Shown here piece by piece: positions 36,795 to 46,953 of a stretch of DNA of 64,000 bases (position 1 is its first letter; the number at the start of each line of letters is the position of its first letter). The position numbers were made by a program, and so were the translations under genes. The notes below the pieces were generated by a model. That model made no database searches and was not told the origin of the DNA. It worked only from the letters and a program-made list of their open reading frames with translations. Source of the stretch: Oxalobacter paraformigenes (GTDB taxonomy: Bacteria; Pseudomonadota; Gammaproteobacteria; Burkholderiales; Burkholderiaceae_D); NCBI RefSeq assembly GCF_000158475.2, contig NZ_KI392031.1, positions 354,478 through 418,477 of the forward strand, given 5' to 3'.

Positions 36795-37987
36795 TTCGTT
36801 TCACCCTTGCCCGCGTTTTTCTTTCTGGCGGCGCTGGCCGTTTCCGTATCGGCGTCTGCGGGTTTGGCGGCCGTTTTTGCCCTGGCGTCTCTGGCCTTTT
36901 TCGCAGCCGTTTCTTTTTCCTTTTCCGTTTCTTCGTTCCGGGTCGCTTCCGCAATGGCCGCTTCGGCTTCTTTCATACGGTCGGCATTGTTTTTGCGCTT
37001 GTCGGCGCTTTCATAGGCATCGACGATCCGGGCGACCAGCGGATGGCGCACGACGTCGGCGCTGGAAAACTGCGAAAAAGCGATGCCGCGGACGTCTTTC
37101 AGGACGTTCAAGGCATCGATCAGGCCGCTTTTCTGGTTGCGCTGCAAGTCGATCTGGGTCACGTCGCCCGTGATGACGGCCTTGCTGCCGAAACCGATGC
37201 GGGTCAAAAACATTTTCATCTGTTCCGGCGTCGTGTTCTGCGCCTCGTCTAAAATGACGAAAGCATGGTTTAAAGTGCGGCCGCGCATGTAGGCCAGCGG
37301 CGCGATTTCGATGATTTGTTTTTCAAAGCATTTCTGCGTGCGTTCGAATCCCAGCAAGTCGTAGAGGGCGTCGTAGAGCGGCCGGAGATACGGATCGACT
37401 TTCTGGGTCAGGTCGCCCGGCAGGAAACCGAGGCGTTCTCCCGCTTCGACGGCGGGACGGGTCAGGATGATGCGGGAAGCGGCGTCGCGTTCCATCGCAT
37501 CGACGGCGCAGGCTACCGCCAGATAGGTTTTGCCGGTGCCGGCCGGGCCGATGCCGAAGGTGATGTCGTGTTCCAGTATCGCTTTCAGGTAATCGACCTG
37601 CCGGGGCGTGCGGCCGCGCAGGTCGCTGCGGCGCGTTTTCAGGACCGGATTGGTCATTTCGGCTTCAACGACCGCCGAAGCCGGCATGCCGGCCGCCAGA
37701 TTGTCGTTGATGGCGCGCTGTTCGACCAGCGCCAGCTGGATGTCGTTGACCATGACGGGCTTGTCGGCAGCCGCATAGAAATCCTCGATGATTTGCAGGC
37801 CGGAGGCGGCGTTTTTGCCGCTGATGATGAAATTGCCGCCGCGGCGGGTGATTTCGATATCCAGCGCCGCCTGGATCTGGCGCAGGTTTTCATCCAGCGG
37901 GCCGCACAGATTGGCCAGTTTGTCGTTGTCCACCGGTTCGGGCGTGTAATAGAGAATGTTCGGGTTGTCCTTGTTTTTGCTTTTCAC
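36791..37987 (-). CDS. PhoH-like ATPase (YbeZ)
   Basis: The 398-residue product has an N-terminal KH-like region (about 25-100), then an ATPase domain: Walker A GIGPAGTGKTYLAVA, LTRPAVEAGERLGFLPGDLT and Walker B HAFVILDEAQNTTPEQM, ending in ITGDVTQIDL. A Lys/Glu/Ala-rich tail of ~75 residues follows and is likely disordered. PhoH/YbeZ proteins are ATPases or helicase-like partners of YbeY in RNA processing. Despite the old name it is not tied to the Pho genes further right; its partner is ybeY, with which it overlaps. miaB lies 106 bases upstream in the same direction. Confidence 0.93.
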   Translation of the reverse strand: MKSKNKDNPNILYYTPEPVDNDKLANLCGPLDENLRQIQAALDIEITRRGGNFIISGKNAASGLQIIEDFYAAADKPVMVNDIQLALVEQRAINDNLAAGMPASAVVEAEMTNPVLKTRRSDLRGRTPRQVDYLKAILEHDITFGIGPAGTGKTYLAVACAVDAMERDAASRIILTRPAVEAGERLGFLPGDLTQKVDPYLRPLYDALYDLLGFERTQKCFEKQIIEIAPLAYMRGRTLNHAFVILDEAQNTTPEQMKMFLTRIGFGSKAVITGDVTQIDLQRNQKSGLIDALNVLKDVRGIAFSQFSSADVVRHPLVARIVDAYESADKRKNNADRMKEAEAAIAEATRNEETEKEKETAAKKARDARAKTAAKPADADTETASAARKKNAGKGETK

Positions 37988-38093
37988 GATCGCTCCGTTT
38001 GGTTAATGCCGCATAGTACGGCCATCATGGTACTGCCATTTTAGGCGCTTGCCGGCGGTTTGTTTTGCTTTTTCGCGATTCCCGTCCCGGATG

Positions 38094-39440
38094 TCACGCT
38101 GTCGTGTCGTCTGCGAATTCGCCCCGGAGAGAAAAATTGGCGGCCTCGGTAATGCGCACGTCCCGCATCTGGCCGATCAGGGCTTTGGGGTCGCCTTCGA
38201 CAGGAATGTGCACGACCCGGTTGTTGCCGGTCTTGCCCTGCACCTGCCTGTCGTTCTTGTGCGAGATGGCTTCGATCAGGACTTGTTGCACGCTGCCGAC
38301 CATGAGCCGGTTGTAGTGGCGGGTATGGCTGTCGATTTTTTCCTGAAGCCGTTGCAATCGTTCCTTGCGCACGGAGAGCGGGATGTCCATCGGCAGGGCG
38401 GCGGCCGGGGTGCCGGGGCGCGGGCTGTAGAGGAAGCTGAAACTGTTGTCGAAACCGATTTCGTCGATCAGTTTCATCATGGCGTCGAAATCGGCGTCCG
38501 TCTCACCGGGAAAGCCGACGATGAAATCGCTGGAAACGAGCAGGTCGGGCCGGATGGCCTTCAGCCGCCGGATAATGGATTTGTATTCCAGCGCCGTGTA
38601 GCCGCGTTTCATGGCGGCCAGTATCCGGTCGGAACCGTGCTGGGCGGGCAGATACAGATGGCTGACCAGCTGGGGCACGCGCGCATAGACGTCGATCAGC
38701 CGCTGCGTGAATTCCCGCGGGTGGCTGGTGACGAAGCGGATGCGTTCGATGCCGGGGATTTCGGCAATGGTTTCGATCAGCATCGCGAAATCGGCCGTTT
38801 CCCCGCCTTCGATCTCGCCGCGGTAGGCATTGACGTTCTGGCCCAAAAGCGTGATTTCCTTCACGCCCTGCCCGGCCAGTTCCGCGACCTCGACCAGAAC
38901 ATCCCCGAAACGGCGGGAGACTTCCGCGCCGCGTGTATAGGGAACGATGCAATAGCTGCAATACTTGCTGCACCCTTCCATGACGGTGACGCAGGCGACC
39001 GGCGCGTCCACCCGGGCGGGCGGCAGGTAATCGAATTTCTCGATTTCCGGAAAACTCGTGTCGATCTGGGGTTCGCCGGTTTTCTCGAAGGCACGAATCA
39101 TGTCCGGCAGGCGGTGCAGCGTCTGCGGGCCGAAGACGAGATTGACGTAAGGCGCGCGTTTGATGAGCGCCTCGCCTTCCTGCGAGGCGACGCAACCCGA
39201 TACGCCGATGATCAGGCCAGCCCTGTTTTTCCGGAGTTTTCTGAAACGGCCCAGATCGGAAAAGACTTTTTCCTGTGCCTTTTCGCGCACGGAACAGGTG
39301 TTTAAGAGAATCAGGTCGGCTTCTTCGGGATTATCGGTGCGGAGGTAATTTGCTTCGGCTTCCAGCAAGTCAGCCATTTTGCCCGAGTCGTACTCGTTCA
39401 TCTGGCAGCCGAAGGTTTTGATGAATACTTTTTTTTGCAT
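38094..39440 (-). CDS. miaB: tRNA-2-methylthio-N6-dimethylallyladenosine synthase
   Basis: The 448-residue product is a methylthiotransferase with two iron-sulfur clusters. The N-terminal UPF0004 domain has three cysteines ([35 protein letters not shown]). The radical-SAM domain has [15 protein letters not shown] (CxxxCxxC), and a TRAM domain ends the protein ([20 protein letters not shown]). It adds a methylthio group to i6A37 of tRNAs reading UNN codons. The start was set at the ATG at 39440, matching the family ([19 protein letters not shown]); the frame is open to 39473. It is likely first in the miaB-phoH-ybeY operon. Confidence 0.95.
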   Translation of the reverse strand: MQKKVFIKTFGCQMNEYDSGKMADLLEAEANYLRTDNPEEADLILLNTCSVREKAQEKVFSDLGRFRKLRKNRAGLIIGVSGCVASQEGEALIKRAPYVNLVFGPQTLHRLPDMIRAFEKTGEPQIDTSFPEIEKFDYLPPARVDAPVACVTVMEGCSKYCSYCIVPYTRGAEVSRRFGDVLVEVAELAGQGVKEITLLGQNVNAYRGEIEGGETADFAMLIETIAEIPGIERIRFVTSHPREFTQRLIDVYARVPQLVSHLYLPAQHGSDRILAAMKRGYTALEYKSIIRRLKAIRPDLLVSSDFIVGFPGETDADFDAMMKLIDEIGFDNSFSFLYSPRPGTPAAALPMDIPLSVRKERLQRLQEKIDSHTRHYNRLMVGSVQQVLIEAISHKNDRQVQGKTGNNRVVHIPVEGDPKALIGQMRDVRITEAANFSLRGEFADDTTA

Positions 39441-39623
39441 GGCGGTACTGTCCGGCCGTCTGCGAGACGGCATTTTTCAATTGATGCGGCAGTTTAACCG
39501 ATTTGCCCGGCACCCTACAATTGCCGGGGCATACCCGAACGCTTTCCGGACGAAAAGGCGGTATTTCAAGGACTTATCCCTTCCCGGGCCGTTTGTGACG
39601 AAACCGTGTGTTTTTCGCGGGAT

Positions 39624-39653
39624 TTGTAACAGAACGGTCATATTGGCTGTTTA
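39624..39653 (+). promoter_or_regulatory. Possible PhoB box upstream of pstS
   Basis: Three CTGTCAT-like elements, TTGTAAC, CGGTCAT and CTGTTTA, are spaced 11-12 bases apart about 45-70 bases before the pstS start. PhoB boxes are direct CTGTCAT repeats with an 11-base period. The match is imperfect, but the place is right for the pst operon. Confidence 0.45.
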
Positions 39654-39695
39654 CAGTGAACTTGTCTGAATTTTTTCCAACAAGCGAGGATGTGT

Positions 39696-40730
39696 ATGAA
39701 AGTCTCTTTTCTGGGCAAGTTAGCGATCGTGGCGGCATCCGCTCTGGTGTGCGCTTCCGTATCCGCAGCGGATATCACGGGAGCGGGAGCGACCTTTCCT
39801 TATCCGATTTATGCCAAGTGGGCCGAAGCCTACAAGGCGAAAACGGGCAACAAGCTGAATTATCAGGCCATCGGTTCGGGCGGCGGCATCAAGCAGATCA
39901 AGGCCAAAACCGTCGATTTCGGCGCGTCGGACATGCCATTGAAGGCGGAAGACCTGAAAGCGGCCGGTCTGGTGCAGTTCCCGGCCATTCTGGGCGGCGT
40001 CGTTCCGATCGTCAATCTGGAAGGCATCAGGGCCGGCCAGCTGAAAATGTCCGGCGACGTGATTGCCGACATTTACCTGGGCAAGATCACGAAGTGGAAC
40101 GATTCGAAAATCACGGCGATGAATCCGGGCGTGAACCTGCCGGCCTCCCCGATTACTGTCGTGCACCGCGCCGACGGGTCGGGCACGTCGTTCCTCTGGA
40201 CAGATTATCTCTCCAAGGTCAGTCCCGAATTCAAACAGCAGGTCGGAGCGGGTACGGCTGTCAAATGGCCGACCGGAGTCGGCGGCAAGGGTAACGAAGG
40301 GGTGGCCGCCAATGTCCAGCGTATCAGGGGTTCCATCGGTTACGTCGAATACGCTTATGCAAAGAAAAACAATATCGCCTATACCCGGCTGAAAGCGAAA
40401 GACGGCCAGTTCGTTTCGCCTGACGATTCGTCCTTCAAACAGGCGGCTGCCGGCGCGCCCTGGGCGGCGACACCGGGATTTGGGGTCATCCTGACGAATC
40501 AGGCCGGCTGGCCGATTACCGGCGCCTCGTTCATCCTGATGCAGCAGGTTCAGGCCGATCCGGCCAAGGGGGCCGAAGTGCTGAAATTCTTCGACTGGTC
40601 CTTCAAAAACGGCGGCAAGATGGCGGCCGAGCTGGATTATGTCGCGTTGCCGGCTGCCGTTGTCAGGATGGTTGAAACCTCCTGGAAGACCGGGCTGAAA
40701 GGCGAAAACGGCCAGCCGGTATGGCAGTAA
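39696..40730 (+). CDS. pstS: Phosphate ABC transporter, periplasmic binding protein
   Basis: The 344-residue product begins with a signal peptide (KVSFLGKLAIVAASALVCAS followed by VSA), cleaved before ADITGAGATFPYPIYAKW, the canonical PstS mature start. Phosphate-binding segments include GSGGGIKQIKAKTVDFGASD and HRADGSGTSFLWTDYLSK. It captures inorganic phosphate in the periplasm for the PstCAB importer. GCGAGG is six bases before the ATG at 39696; an in-frame ATG at 39690 is poorer. It is the first gene of the seven-gene Pst/Pho cluster, with a 130-base gap before pstC. Confidence 0.97.
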   Translation: MKVSFLGKLAIVAASALVCASVSAADITGAGATFPYPIYAKWAEAYKAKTGNKLNYQAIGSGGGIKQIKAKTVDFGASDMPLKAEDLKAAGLVQFPAILGGVVPIVNLEGIRAGQLKMSGDVIADIYLGKITKWNDSKITAMNPGVNLPASPITVVHRADGSGTSFLWTDYLSKVSPEFKQQVGAGTAVKWPTGVGGKGNEGVAANVQRIRGSIGYVEYAYAKKNNIAYTRLKAKDGQFVSPDDSSFKQAAAGAPWAATPGFGVILTNQAGWPITGASFILMQQVQADPAKGAEVLKFFDWSFKNGGKMAAELDYVALPAAVVRMVETSWKTGLKGENGQPVWQ

Positions 40731-40860
40731 GGGCGGCAGACGAAAGATAAGGTGGATTCCGGATGGTTTTGAATGATTCCACTGGCGGCCGCTTCCGGAC
40801 AGATCCGGAAGCGGCTTTCAGGCCGGAAACAGGAGATAAGAGAGAAAAAGGTGAATTCCG

Positions 40861-41892
40861 ATGAGTGTGCCGGTTTCAGCGATAGAAAAAAACGTTTCCG
40901 CATCCGGTGTCGATGCGAAAAAAAAGACAGGGGGGTCGGTTTCCGAACGGATGAGGGCGATCGGCCGCCGCCAGCAAAGGCAGGACGGGGTTTTCCACGG
41001 TCTGACCTTTTTCTTTGCCCTGACGGTGCTGATGGTGCTGGCCGGCATTATTCTTTCCCTGATTGTCAGTTCCATTCCGGCGTTCCGGGAATTCGGCTGG
41101 CGGTTCATCACGACGGTGGAATGGGACCCCGTCAATGAGGTGTATGGCGCGGCGATCGCGATTTTCGGGACGCTGGTCACGTCGTTCATCGCGCTTTTGA
41201 TCGCGGTGCCCCTGAGTTTCGGCATTGCGCTCTTTCTGACGGAGCTGTGCCCTGTGTGGCTTCGGCGTCCGACGGGAACGGCGATCGAACTGCTGGCCGG
41301 GGTGCCCAGCATTATTTTCGGCATGTGGGGCCTCTTTGTTCTGGCGCCCATTTTCGCCGATTGTGTCCAGCCGTTTCTGGAAGCGACGCTGGGCGCGGTG
41401 CCGGGCCTGTCTTATCTGTTCTCCGGCCCGATGATGGGGTTTGGCGTCTTCACTGCCGGCGTGATTCTGGCGATCATGATCATTCCGTTCATTTCCTCGG
41501 TCATGCGGGACGTGTTCGAGACAGTGCCGCCGGTTCTGAAGGAATCGGCCTATGCGCTGGGCTGCACCCGCTGGGAAGTGATGAAAAACATCGTGCTGCA
41601 CTATACCCGCAACGGCGTGGTCGGCGGCATCATGCTGGGACTGGGGCGGGCGCTGGGCGAAACGATGGCGGTCACGTTCGTGATCGGCAACGCCAACCGC
41701 ATTTCCGCCTCGCTTTTCGCGCCCGGCAACAGTATCGCCTCGACGCTGGCGAACGAGTTTGCCGAAGCCAGTTCCGAATTGCACGTCTCCGCCCTGTTCG
41801 CGCTGGGGCTGATCCTGTTCGTGATCACTTTTATCGTGCTCTCGGCTTCCAGGCTGATGCTGTTGCGTATGGCGAAAAAGGAGGGTTTGTAA
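40861..41892 (+). CDS. pstC: Phosphate ABC transporter permease PstC
   Basis: The 343-residue inner-membrane protein has a ~50-residue charged N-terminus, then six spans, with the permease coupling loop [20 protein letters not shown] before the last spans (EAA motif). Other typical segments are [18 protein letters not shown] and [20 protein letters not shown]. It forms the channel with PstA. AGGTGAATTCCG precedes the ATG. The N-terminal extension with many Lys/Gly/Arg is somewhat longer than usual. Confidence 0.96.
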   Translation: MSVPVSAIEKNVSASGVDAKKKTGGSVSERMRAIGRRQQRQDGVFHGLTFFFALTVLMVLAGIILSLIVSSIPAFREFGWRFITTVEWDPVNEVYGAAIAIFGTLVTSFIALLIAVPLSFGIALFLTELCPVWLRRPTGTAIELLAGVPSIIFGMWGLFVLAPIFADCVQPFLEATLGAVPGLSYLFSGPMMGFGVFTAGVILAIMIIPFISSVMRDVFETVPPVLKESAYALGCTRWEVMKNIVLHYTRNGVVGGIMLGLGRALGETMAVTFVIGNANRISASLFAPGNSIASTLANEFAEASSELHVSALFALGLILFVITFIVLSASRLMLLRMAKKEGL

Positions 41893-41893
41893 G

Positions 41894-42754
41894 ATGAGAC
41901 GCAAGACGAATGCCACGATTGTCGCCCGGCGCAAGCTGCGCCACCGGCTGGGCATGGGCCTGTCGGTTCTGGCGATGGCGACCGGCCTTTTCTTTTTGTT
42001 CTGGATTCTCTATACGCTGTTTGTCAACGGAATCGGCGCGCTGGACTGGGCGCTTTTCACCGAAACGACCCCGGCGCCCGGTAATGAGGGCGGCGGCCTG
42101 ATGAATGCGCTGGTGGGCACGGTCATGATGGTGCTGGCCACGACGGCGATCACGACGCCCATCGGCATTATGGCGGGCCTGTATCTGGCCGAGTATGGCG
42201 ACGCCAGCTTATTCGGCCGCGTGACCCGGTTTACCGTCGACATCATGCTTTCCGCCCCGTCGATCGTGATCGGTCTCTTCATCTATGCGATTTACGTCGC
42301 CAACATCGGCCACTTTTCCGGCTGGGCCGGCAGCTTCGCCCTGTCGCTGATCGCCTTGCCGGTGATTGTCAGGACGACGGACAATTTTTTGAATCTGGTG
42401 CCGCAAAGCCTGCGCGAGGCGGCGTTCGCGCTGGGCGCGCCGCGCTGGCGGGTGGCGACGATGATCCGGTTGAAGGCGGTCAGGGCCGGGGTGCTGACGG
42501 GGGTTCTGCTGGCAGTGGCCCGTATTTCGGGCGAAACCGCGCCGCTGCTCTTTACAGCCTTGAACAACCAGTTCTTTTCGGCGGACATGAACGCCCCGAT
42601 GGCGAACCTGCCGGTCGTCATTTACCAGTTCGCGATGAGTCCTTACGACAATTGGCGCGAACTCGCCTGGGGCGGCGCGTTCCTCATCACGCTGGGCGTT
42701 TTGGGACTGAACATACTTTCGCGCGTGGCTTTTGCCCGCAAGGCGGCAAACTGA
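41894..42754 (+). CDS. pstA: Phosphate ABC transporter permease PstA
   Basis: The 286-residue permease is the partner of PstC, starting one base after its stop. It has six predicted spans; the segment [20 protein letters not shown] and the coupling loop [20 protein letters not shown] identify PstA, as do [20 protein letters not shown] and the C-terminal [32 protein letters not shown] overlaps the end of pstC as its ribosome site. Confidence 0.96.
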   Translation: MRRKTNATIVARRKLRHRLGMGLSVLAMATGLFFLFWILYTLFVNGIGALDWALFTETTPAPGNEGGGLMNALVGTVMMVLATTAITTPIGIMAGLYLAEYGDASLFGRVTRFTVDIMLSAPSIVIGLFIYAIYVANIGHFSGWAGSFALSLIALPVIVRTTDNFLNLVPQSLREAAFALGAPRWRVATMIRLKAVRAGVLTGVLLAVARISGETAPLLFTALNNQFFSADMNAPMANLPVVIYQFAMSPYDNWRELAWGGAFLITLGVLGLNILSRVAFARKAAN

Positions 42755-42770
42755 TCTGGGAGCAAACAAG

Positions 42771-43643
<873 letters not shown>

Positions 43644-43653
43644 GGGGCAGAAA

Positions 43654-44403
43654 ATGGAACAGCGAATCAGGGGAAACGAAACGGATGTGGACGGCCTGTC
43701 CCTGTCCGGCCATTCTTCCAGACAGTACGATCAGGATCTGGAATGGATCCGGTCGAAAGTGCTTTTGATGGGCGGACTGGTGGAAGACCAGTTCAGGGAC
43801 GCGATGGCGGCGATGGAAAGGGGGGATGTGGCGCTGGCGGAAAGGGTGGTTGCCGGCGACGCCCGGGTGAACCGGGAGGAAGTCGGGCTGGATCACGCCT
43901 GTGCGCAACTGATTGTCCGGCGCCAGCCGGCGGCCAACGATTTGCGCAACGTGATGGCGACGGTGAAAGTGATTTCCGATCTGGAGCGGATGGGCGACGA
44001 GGCGACCAAGATCGCCCGGGCGGTAAAAAACATCCGTTCCGGCGATCTGTTGCTTCCCGACCACTACCGGGCCGTGATCGGCATGTCCCATACGGCCAAA
44101 CGCATGATGCATGAGGCGCTTGATGCCTATGCCCGCATGGATACGGCCGCTGCCCTGGCGCTGATGGCCGTGGATGATGTGGTGGATGCCGAATTCCACG
44201 ATATCGTCTGTTCCCTGATCGAGTATATGAGACGGGAACCCGAGGCGGTCGAGGCCGGTGTGAACCTCTTGCGCGCGGCCAAAGCCATCGAGCGGATCGG
44301 GGATCACGCGACCAATATCGCCGAATTCATCGTCTATGTGGTGGAAGGGAAAGACATCCGCCATACGGATTACCGATTGCAGACAGAGGGCACGATGCGC
44401 TAA
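43654..44403 (+). CDS. phoU: Phosphate signalling protein PhoU
   Basis: The 249-residue all-helical protein has two PhoU repeats. Metal-binding type motifs are visible: LERMGDEATKIARAVK in the first half and IERIGDHATNIAEFIVY in the second (ExxxD signatures). It links PstB to PhoR and keeps the Pho response off when phosphate is plentiful. It starts ten bases after pstB and precedes phoB by 78 bases. The N-terminal ~25 residues are a polar extension. Confidence 0.96.
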   Translation: MEQRIRGNETDVDGLSLSGHSSRQYDQDLEWIRSKVLLMGGLVEDQFRDAMAAMERGDVALAERVVAGDARVNREEVGLDHACAQLIVRRQPAANDLRNVMATVKVISDLERMGDEATKIARAVKNIRSGDLLLPDHYRAVIGMSHTAKRMMHEALDAYARMDTAAALALMAVDDVVDAEFHDIVCSLIEYMRREPEAVEAGVNLLRAAKAIERIGDHATNIAEFIVYVVEGKDIRHTDYRLQTEGTMR

Positions 44404-44481
44404 GCTAGTCGTGTCTGGCGTTTTTCGTGTCGTGACGCGAATCATGGACTGACAGATAACTTCGAACGGGGTGCCTTTTCT

Positions 44482-45183
44482 ATGGCAAGCGAAAGTATTT
44501 CGATTCTGGTTGTGGAAGACGAACCCGCGATTGCGGAACTGGTCGCCTTTTCCGTCAAAAGCGCCGGCTGGATGCCGGTGACGGTGTATTCCGGAACCGA
44601 GGCATGGACGGCCTTGCAGCGTTTTCGTCCGGACGTGGTGTTGCTCGACTGGATGCTCCCGGATCTGTCCGGCATGCGTCTTTTAAGCAGAATCCGCGAA
44701 CACAGGGAGATGAAAACGCTGCCGGTCATCATGCTGACGGCGAAAACGCTGGAAGAAGACAAGGTCGCCGGACTCGATCAGGGTGCGGATGACTACATCA
44801 CCAAGCCGTTTTCGCCAAAGGAACTGGTGGCAAGGATCAACGCGCTCTTGCGGCGGAAAGCGCCGGAACGCGCGAAAAGCCTTTTGAGAGCGGGCGCGGT
44901 CACGCTCGATCCCGAAAGCTGCCAGGTGAAAATCGGCAATGGCGAAATCGAGATGGGCCATTCCGAATTCAGGCTTTTGAAGTTTCTGATGGCTAACCCG
45001 GACAGGGTCTTTTCACGGGGCCAGCTGCTCGACAAGGTGTGGAGCAACCAGCTGGATATCGAGGAAAGAACGGTTGACGTGCACATCCTGCGTCTGAGAA
45101 AGGCGCTGAAAGGTCAGGAAAACCTGATCAGGACGGTGCGCGGAATGGGCTATATGCTCTCGGAAAAGGACAAAAGTGAATGA
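44482..45183 (+). CDS. phoB: Phosphate response regulator PhoB
   Basis: The 233-residue OmpR-class regulator has a receiver domain (residues 1-120) with the acidic pair in VVEDEPAIAELV, the phosphorylated Asp in VVLLDWMLPDLSG, the Thr in VIMLTAKTLEEDK and Lys in TKPFSPKELVARI. A winged-helix domain follows (NPDRVFSRGQLLDKVW and the recognition region EERTVDVHILRLRKALKGQE). Phosphorylated PhoB binds Pho boxes and activates phosphate-starvation genes, including pst. Its stop overlaps the start of phoR (ATGA). Confidence 0.96.
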   Translation: MASESISILVVEDEPAIAELVAFSVKSAGWMPVTVYSGTEAWTALQRFRPDVVLLDWMLPDLSGMRLLSRIREHREMKTLPVIMLTAKTLEEDKVAGLDQGADDYITKPFSPKELVARINALLRRKAPERAKSLLRAGAVTLDPESCQVKIGNGEIEMGHSEFRLLKFLMANPDRVFSRGQLLDKVWSNQLDIEERTVDVHILRLRKALKGQENLIRTVRGMGYMLSEKDKSE

Positions 45184-46475
45184 ATCCCCATGTGTTGTTC
45201 TGGATTCCGGCCGCCTTGCGGCTGGCGCTGATCTGGATCGGTTCTGCGGTACTGTGGTATTTCTTCGGGCCGGTCGTCGGCCTTCTGGCCGGACTGGCGC
45301 TGACAACAGCCATCACCGTCTCGCAACTCTACTATCTGTCGGCGCTGGACATCTGGCTCGATTCGCCCCGGAGTGACCGCCTGCCTGACGGGTGGGGCGC
45401 CTGGCATGCCGTTTATTCGCATCTCTACCGCCTGAGCCACGACGAGGAAAAAAGCAAGAAAGAACTGACCGAATGGCTGACGCGTTTCCGGGAAGCGATG
45501 AATTTCCTGCCCGACGGGGTGGCGATTCTGGACAATGTCCTCTTTCTGGACTGGTGCAACCCGGTGGCCGAAAAACATCTCGGTCTCGATCTCGAACGCG
45601 ACAGGGACATGCGGATCACCAATCTGGTGAGAAACCCGGCTTTCATTGATTACATCATTTTGGGCCGTTACGACCAGCCGCTGGAAATGAAGCTGAATGA
45701 CCGTTATCTCGTCTTGCAGATCATTCCGTTCGGCAACCGCCGGCATATTCTGGTCACGCACGACAGGACGGACACTGTCCGGACCGAAAAAATCCGCCGC
45801 GATTTCGTGGCGAACGCCTCGCACGAGCTCAGAACGCCTTTGACCGTTATCAACGGTTTTCTGGAAGTGGCGATCGCCCAGCCCGATCTCGATCGGGAAA
45901 CGCGATTGTCCCACCTGAAAATGATGAAGGAACAGGGCGAACGGATGCAGACGCTGGTGGAAGGCATGCTGACGCTGACCAATCTGGAATCCAATGATTA
46001 TCCATTGAAACGCGAGCCGTTCAACGCCGCCCTTCTGGTCAGGCAGGTCTTTGAAGCCGGGCAGGCGCTTTCCGCCGGACGGCACGTTTTCGCGCTGGAA
46101 ACGGACGGCCCGGAAACGCTCTATGGCAGCATGGATGAAATCCGGACGGCCTTCACCAATCTGGTCACCAACGCGATCCGTTACACGCCCGACGGCGGGA
46201 AAATCACGGTCACATGGACAGCGACGGAAGAAGGGCCGCGTTTTTCCGTCAAAGATACCGGCATCGGCATCGAGGCCAAGCATATCCCGCGGCTGACGCA
46301 GCGTTTCTATCAGGTGGACAAGAGCCGCAGCCGTCTGGTCAACGGTACCGGGCTGGGCCTTTCGATTGTGCGGCATATCCTGCTGCGTCACGACGCGAAG
46401 CTGGATATCGAATCCGAAACGGGCAAGGGCAGCGAATTTTCCGTCCGGTTCACCCGGCGCATACTGGTTCCCTGA
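45180..46475 (+). CDS. phoR: Phosphate sensor histidine kinase PhoR
   Basis: The 431-residue kinase has two N-terminal membrane spans (about residues 10-50), a PAS-like region (about 100-190), the H-box FVANASHELRTPLTVINGFL, and a HATPase domain with NLVTNAIRYTPDGGKITV, KDTGIGIEAKHIPRLTQRFY and GTGLGLSIVRHIL. It phosphorylates or dephosphorylates PhoB according to signals relayed by PhoU and the Pst transporter. It is the last gene of the cluster; the terminator at 46491 closes it. Confidence 0.96.
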   Translation: MNPHVLFWIPAALRLALIWIGSAVLWYFFGPVVGLLAGLALTTAITVSQLYYLSALDIWLDSPRSDRLPDGWGAWHAVYSHLYRLSHDEEKSKKELTEWLTRFREAMNFLPDGVAILDNVLFLDWCNPVAEKHLGLDLERDRDMRITNLVRNPAFIDYIILGRYDQPLEMKLNDRYLVLQIIPFGNRRHILVTHDRTDTVRTEKIRRDFVANASHELRTPLTVINGFLEVAIAQPDLDRETRLSHLKMMKEQGERMQTLVEGMLTLTNLESNDYPLKREPFNAALLVRQVFEAGQALSAGRHVFALETDGPETLYGSMDEIRTAFTNLVTNAIRYTPDGGKITVTWTATEEGPRFSVKDTGIGIEAKHIPRLTQRFYQVDKSRSRLVNGTGLGLSIVRHILLRHDAKLDIESETGKGSEFSVRFTRRILVP

Positions 46476-46490
46476 TTCTTCAGGCAGGAG

Positions 46491-46515
46491 AAAGCGGGCC
46501 GGAGCCCGCTTTTTT
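46491..46515 (+). terminator. Intrinsic terminator after phoR
   Basis: The 9-bp stem AAAGCGGGC / GCCCGCTTT with a CGGA loop is followed by TTT, 15 bases after the phoR stop. It separates the Pho cluster from the adhesin gene. Confidence 0.85.
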
Positions 46516-46846
46516 GGGGCGTTTTCCGGAAACGTTTCCGTATCGCCTGCCGCGACAGGCGAGGCCGGAGGGGCGCGCTTTGGCCGGTCGCGGCTCGTCT
46601 GTCGGGCCTGAGGCCGCTTTTTTGCGTCAAACGGGCGCTCCCTGCTTTTTTTTGACGAACGGAACTTTTGGCTTTCCGGGCGGTCTCATTCCTTATTTTT
46701 TACCTTGATTTTTTGACGCAAAACCCGATGCCTGCCAGAAACTCCCTTAAAGACCCTTCATGTTGCGCCTGCTTTCACAGAGACCGGATCGCCTGTCGCC
46801 AGACAGGCCCGCAAACCCTGCCAAGCCCGTAAAAACCGCCTTTCTA
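46516..46846. other. Intergenic region between phoR and the adhesin
   Basis: Gene-free leader DNA. The frames seen on the minus strand are shadows of the adhesin start or of low complexity. Nothing apart from the promoter elements described separately was recognised. Confidence 0.45.
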
Positions 46847-46901
46847 GTACCTTGGTACAATAGGCATTGCGCTCTTGAAAGTTTATTCTGGGAAATATAG
46901 T
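46847..46901 (+). promoter_or_regulatory. Possible adhesin promoter with palindrome
   Basis: TTGAAA at 46875 and TATAGT at 46896 resemble a sigma-70 promoter with a short 15-base spacer, about 55 bases before the adhesin start. Just upstream stands GTACCTTGGTAC (46847-46858), an inverted repeat placed where an activator or repressor could bind. The ribosome site GAGGATCAT follows at 46944. No experimental support. Confidence 0.4.
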
Positions 46902-46953
46902 CGGGAAGTCCGTCGGGGATTTCCTGCCAGCCCAGACAGGAAAAGAGGATCAT

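Noticed and set aside
36791..37987. PhoH as a member of the phosphate regulon
   Set aside because: It is the YbeZ type joined to ybeY and miaB; the name alone does not imply control by PhoB, and no Pho box was seen in front of it.
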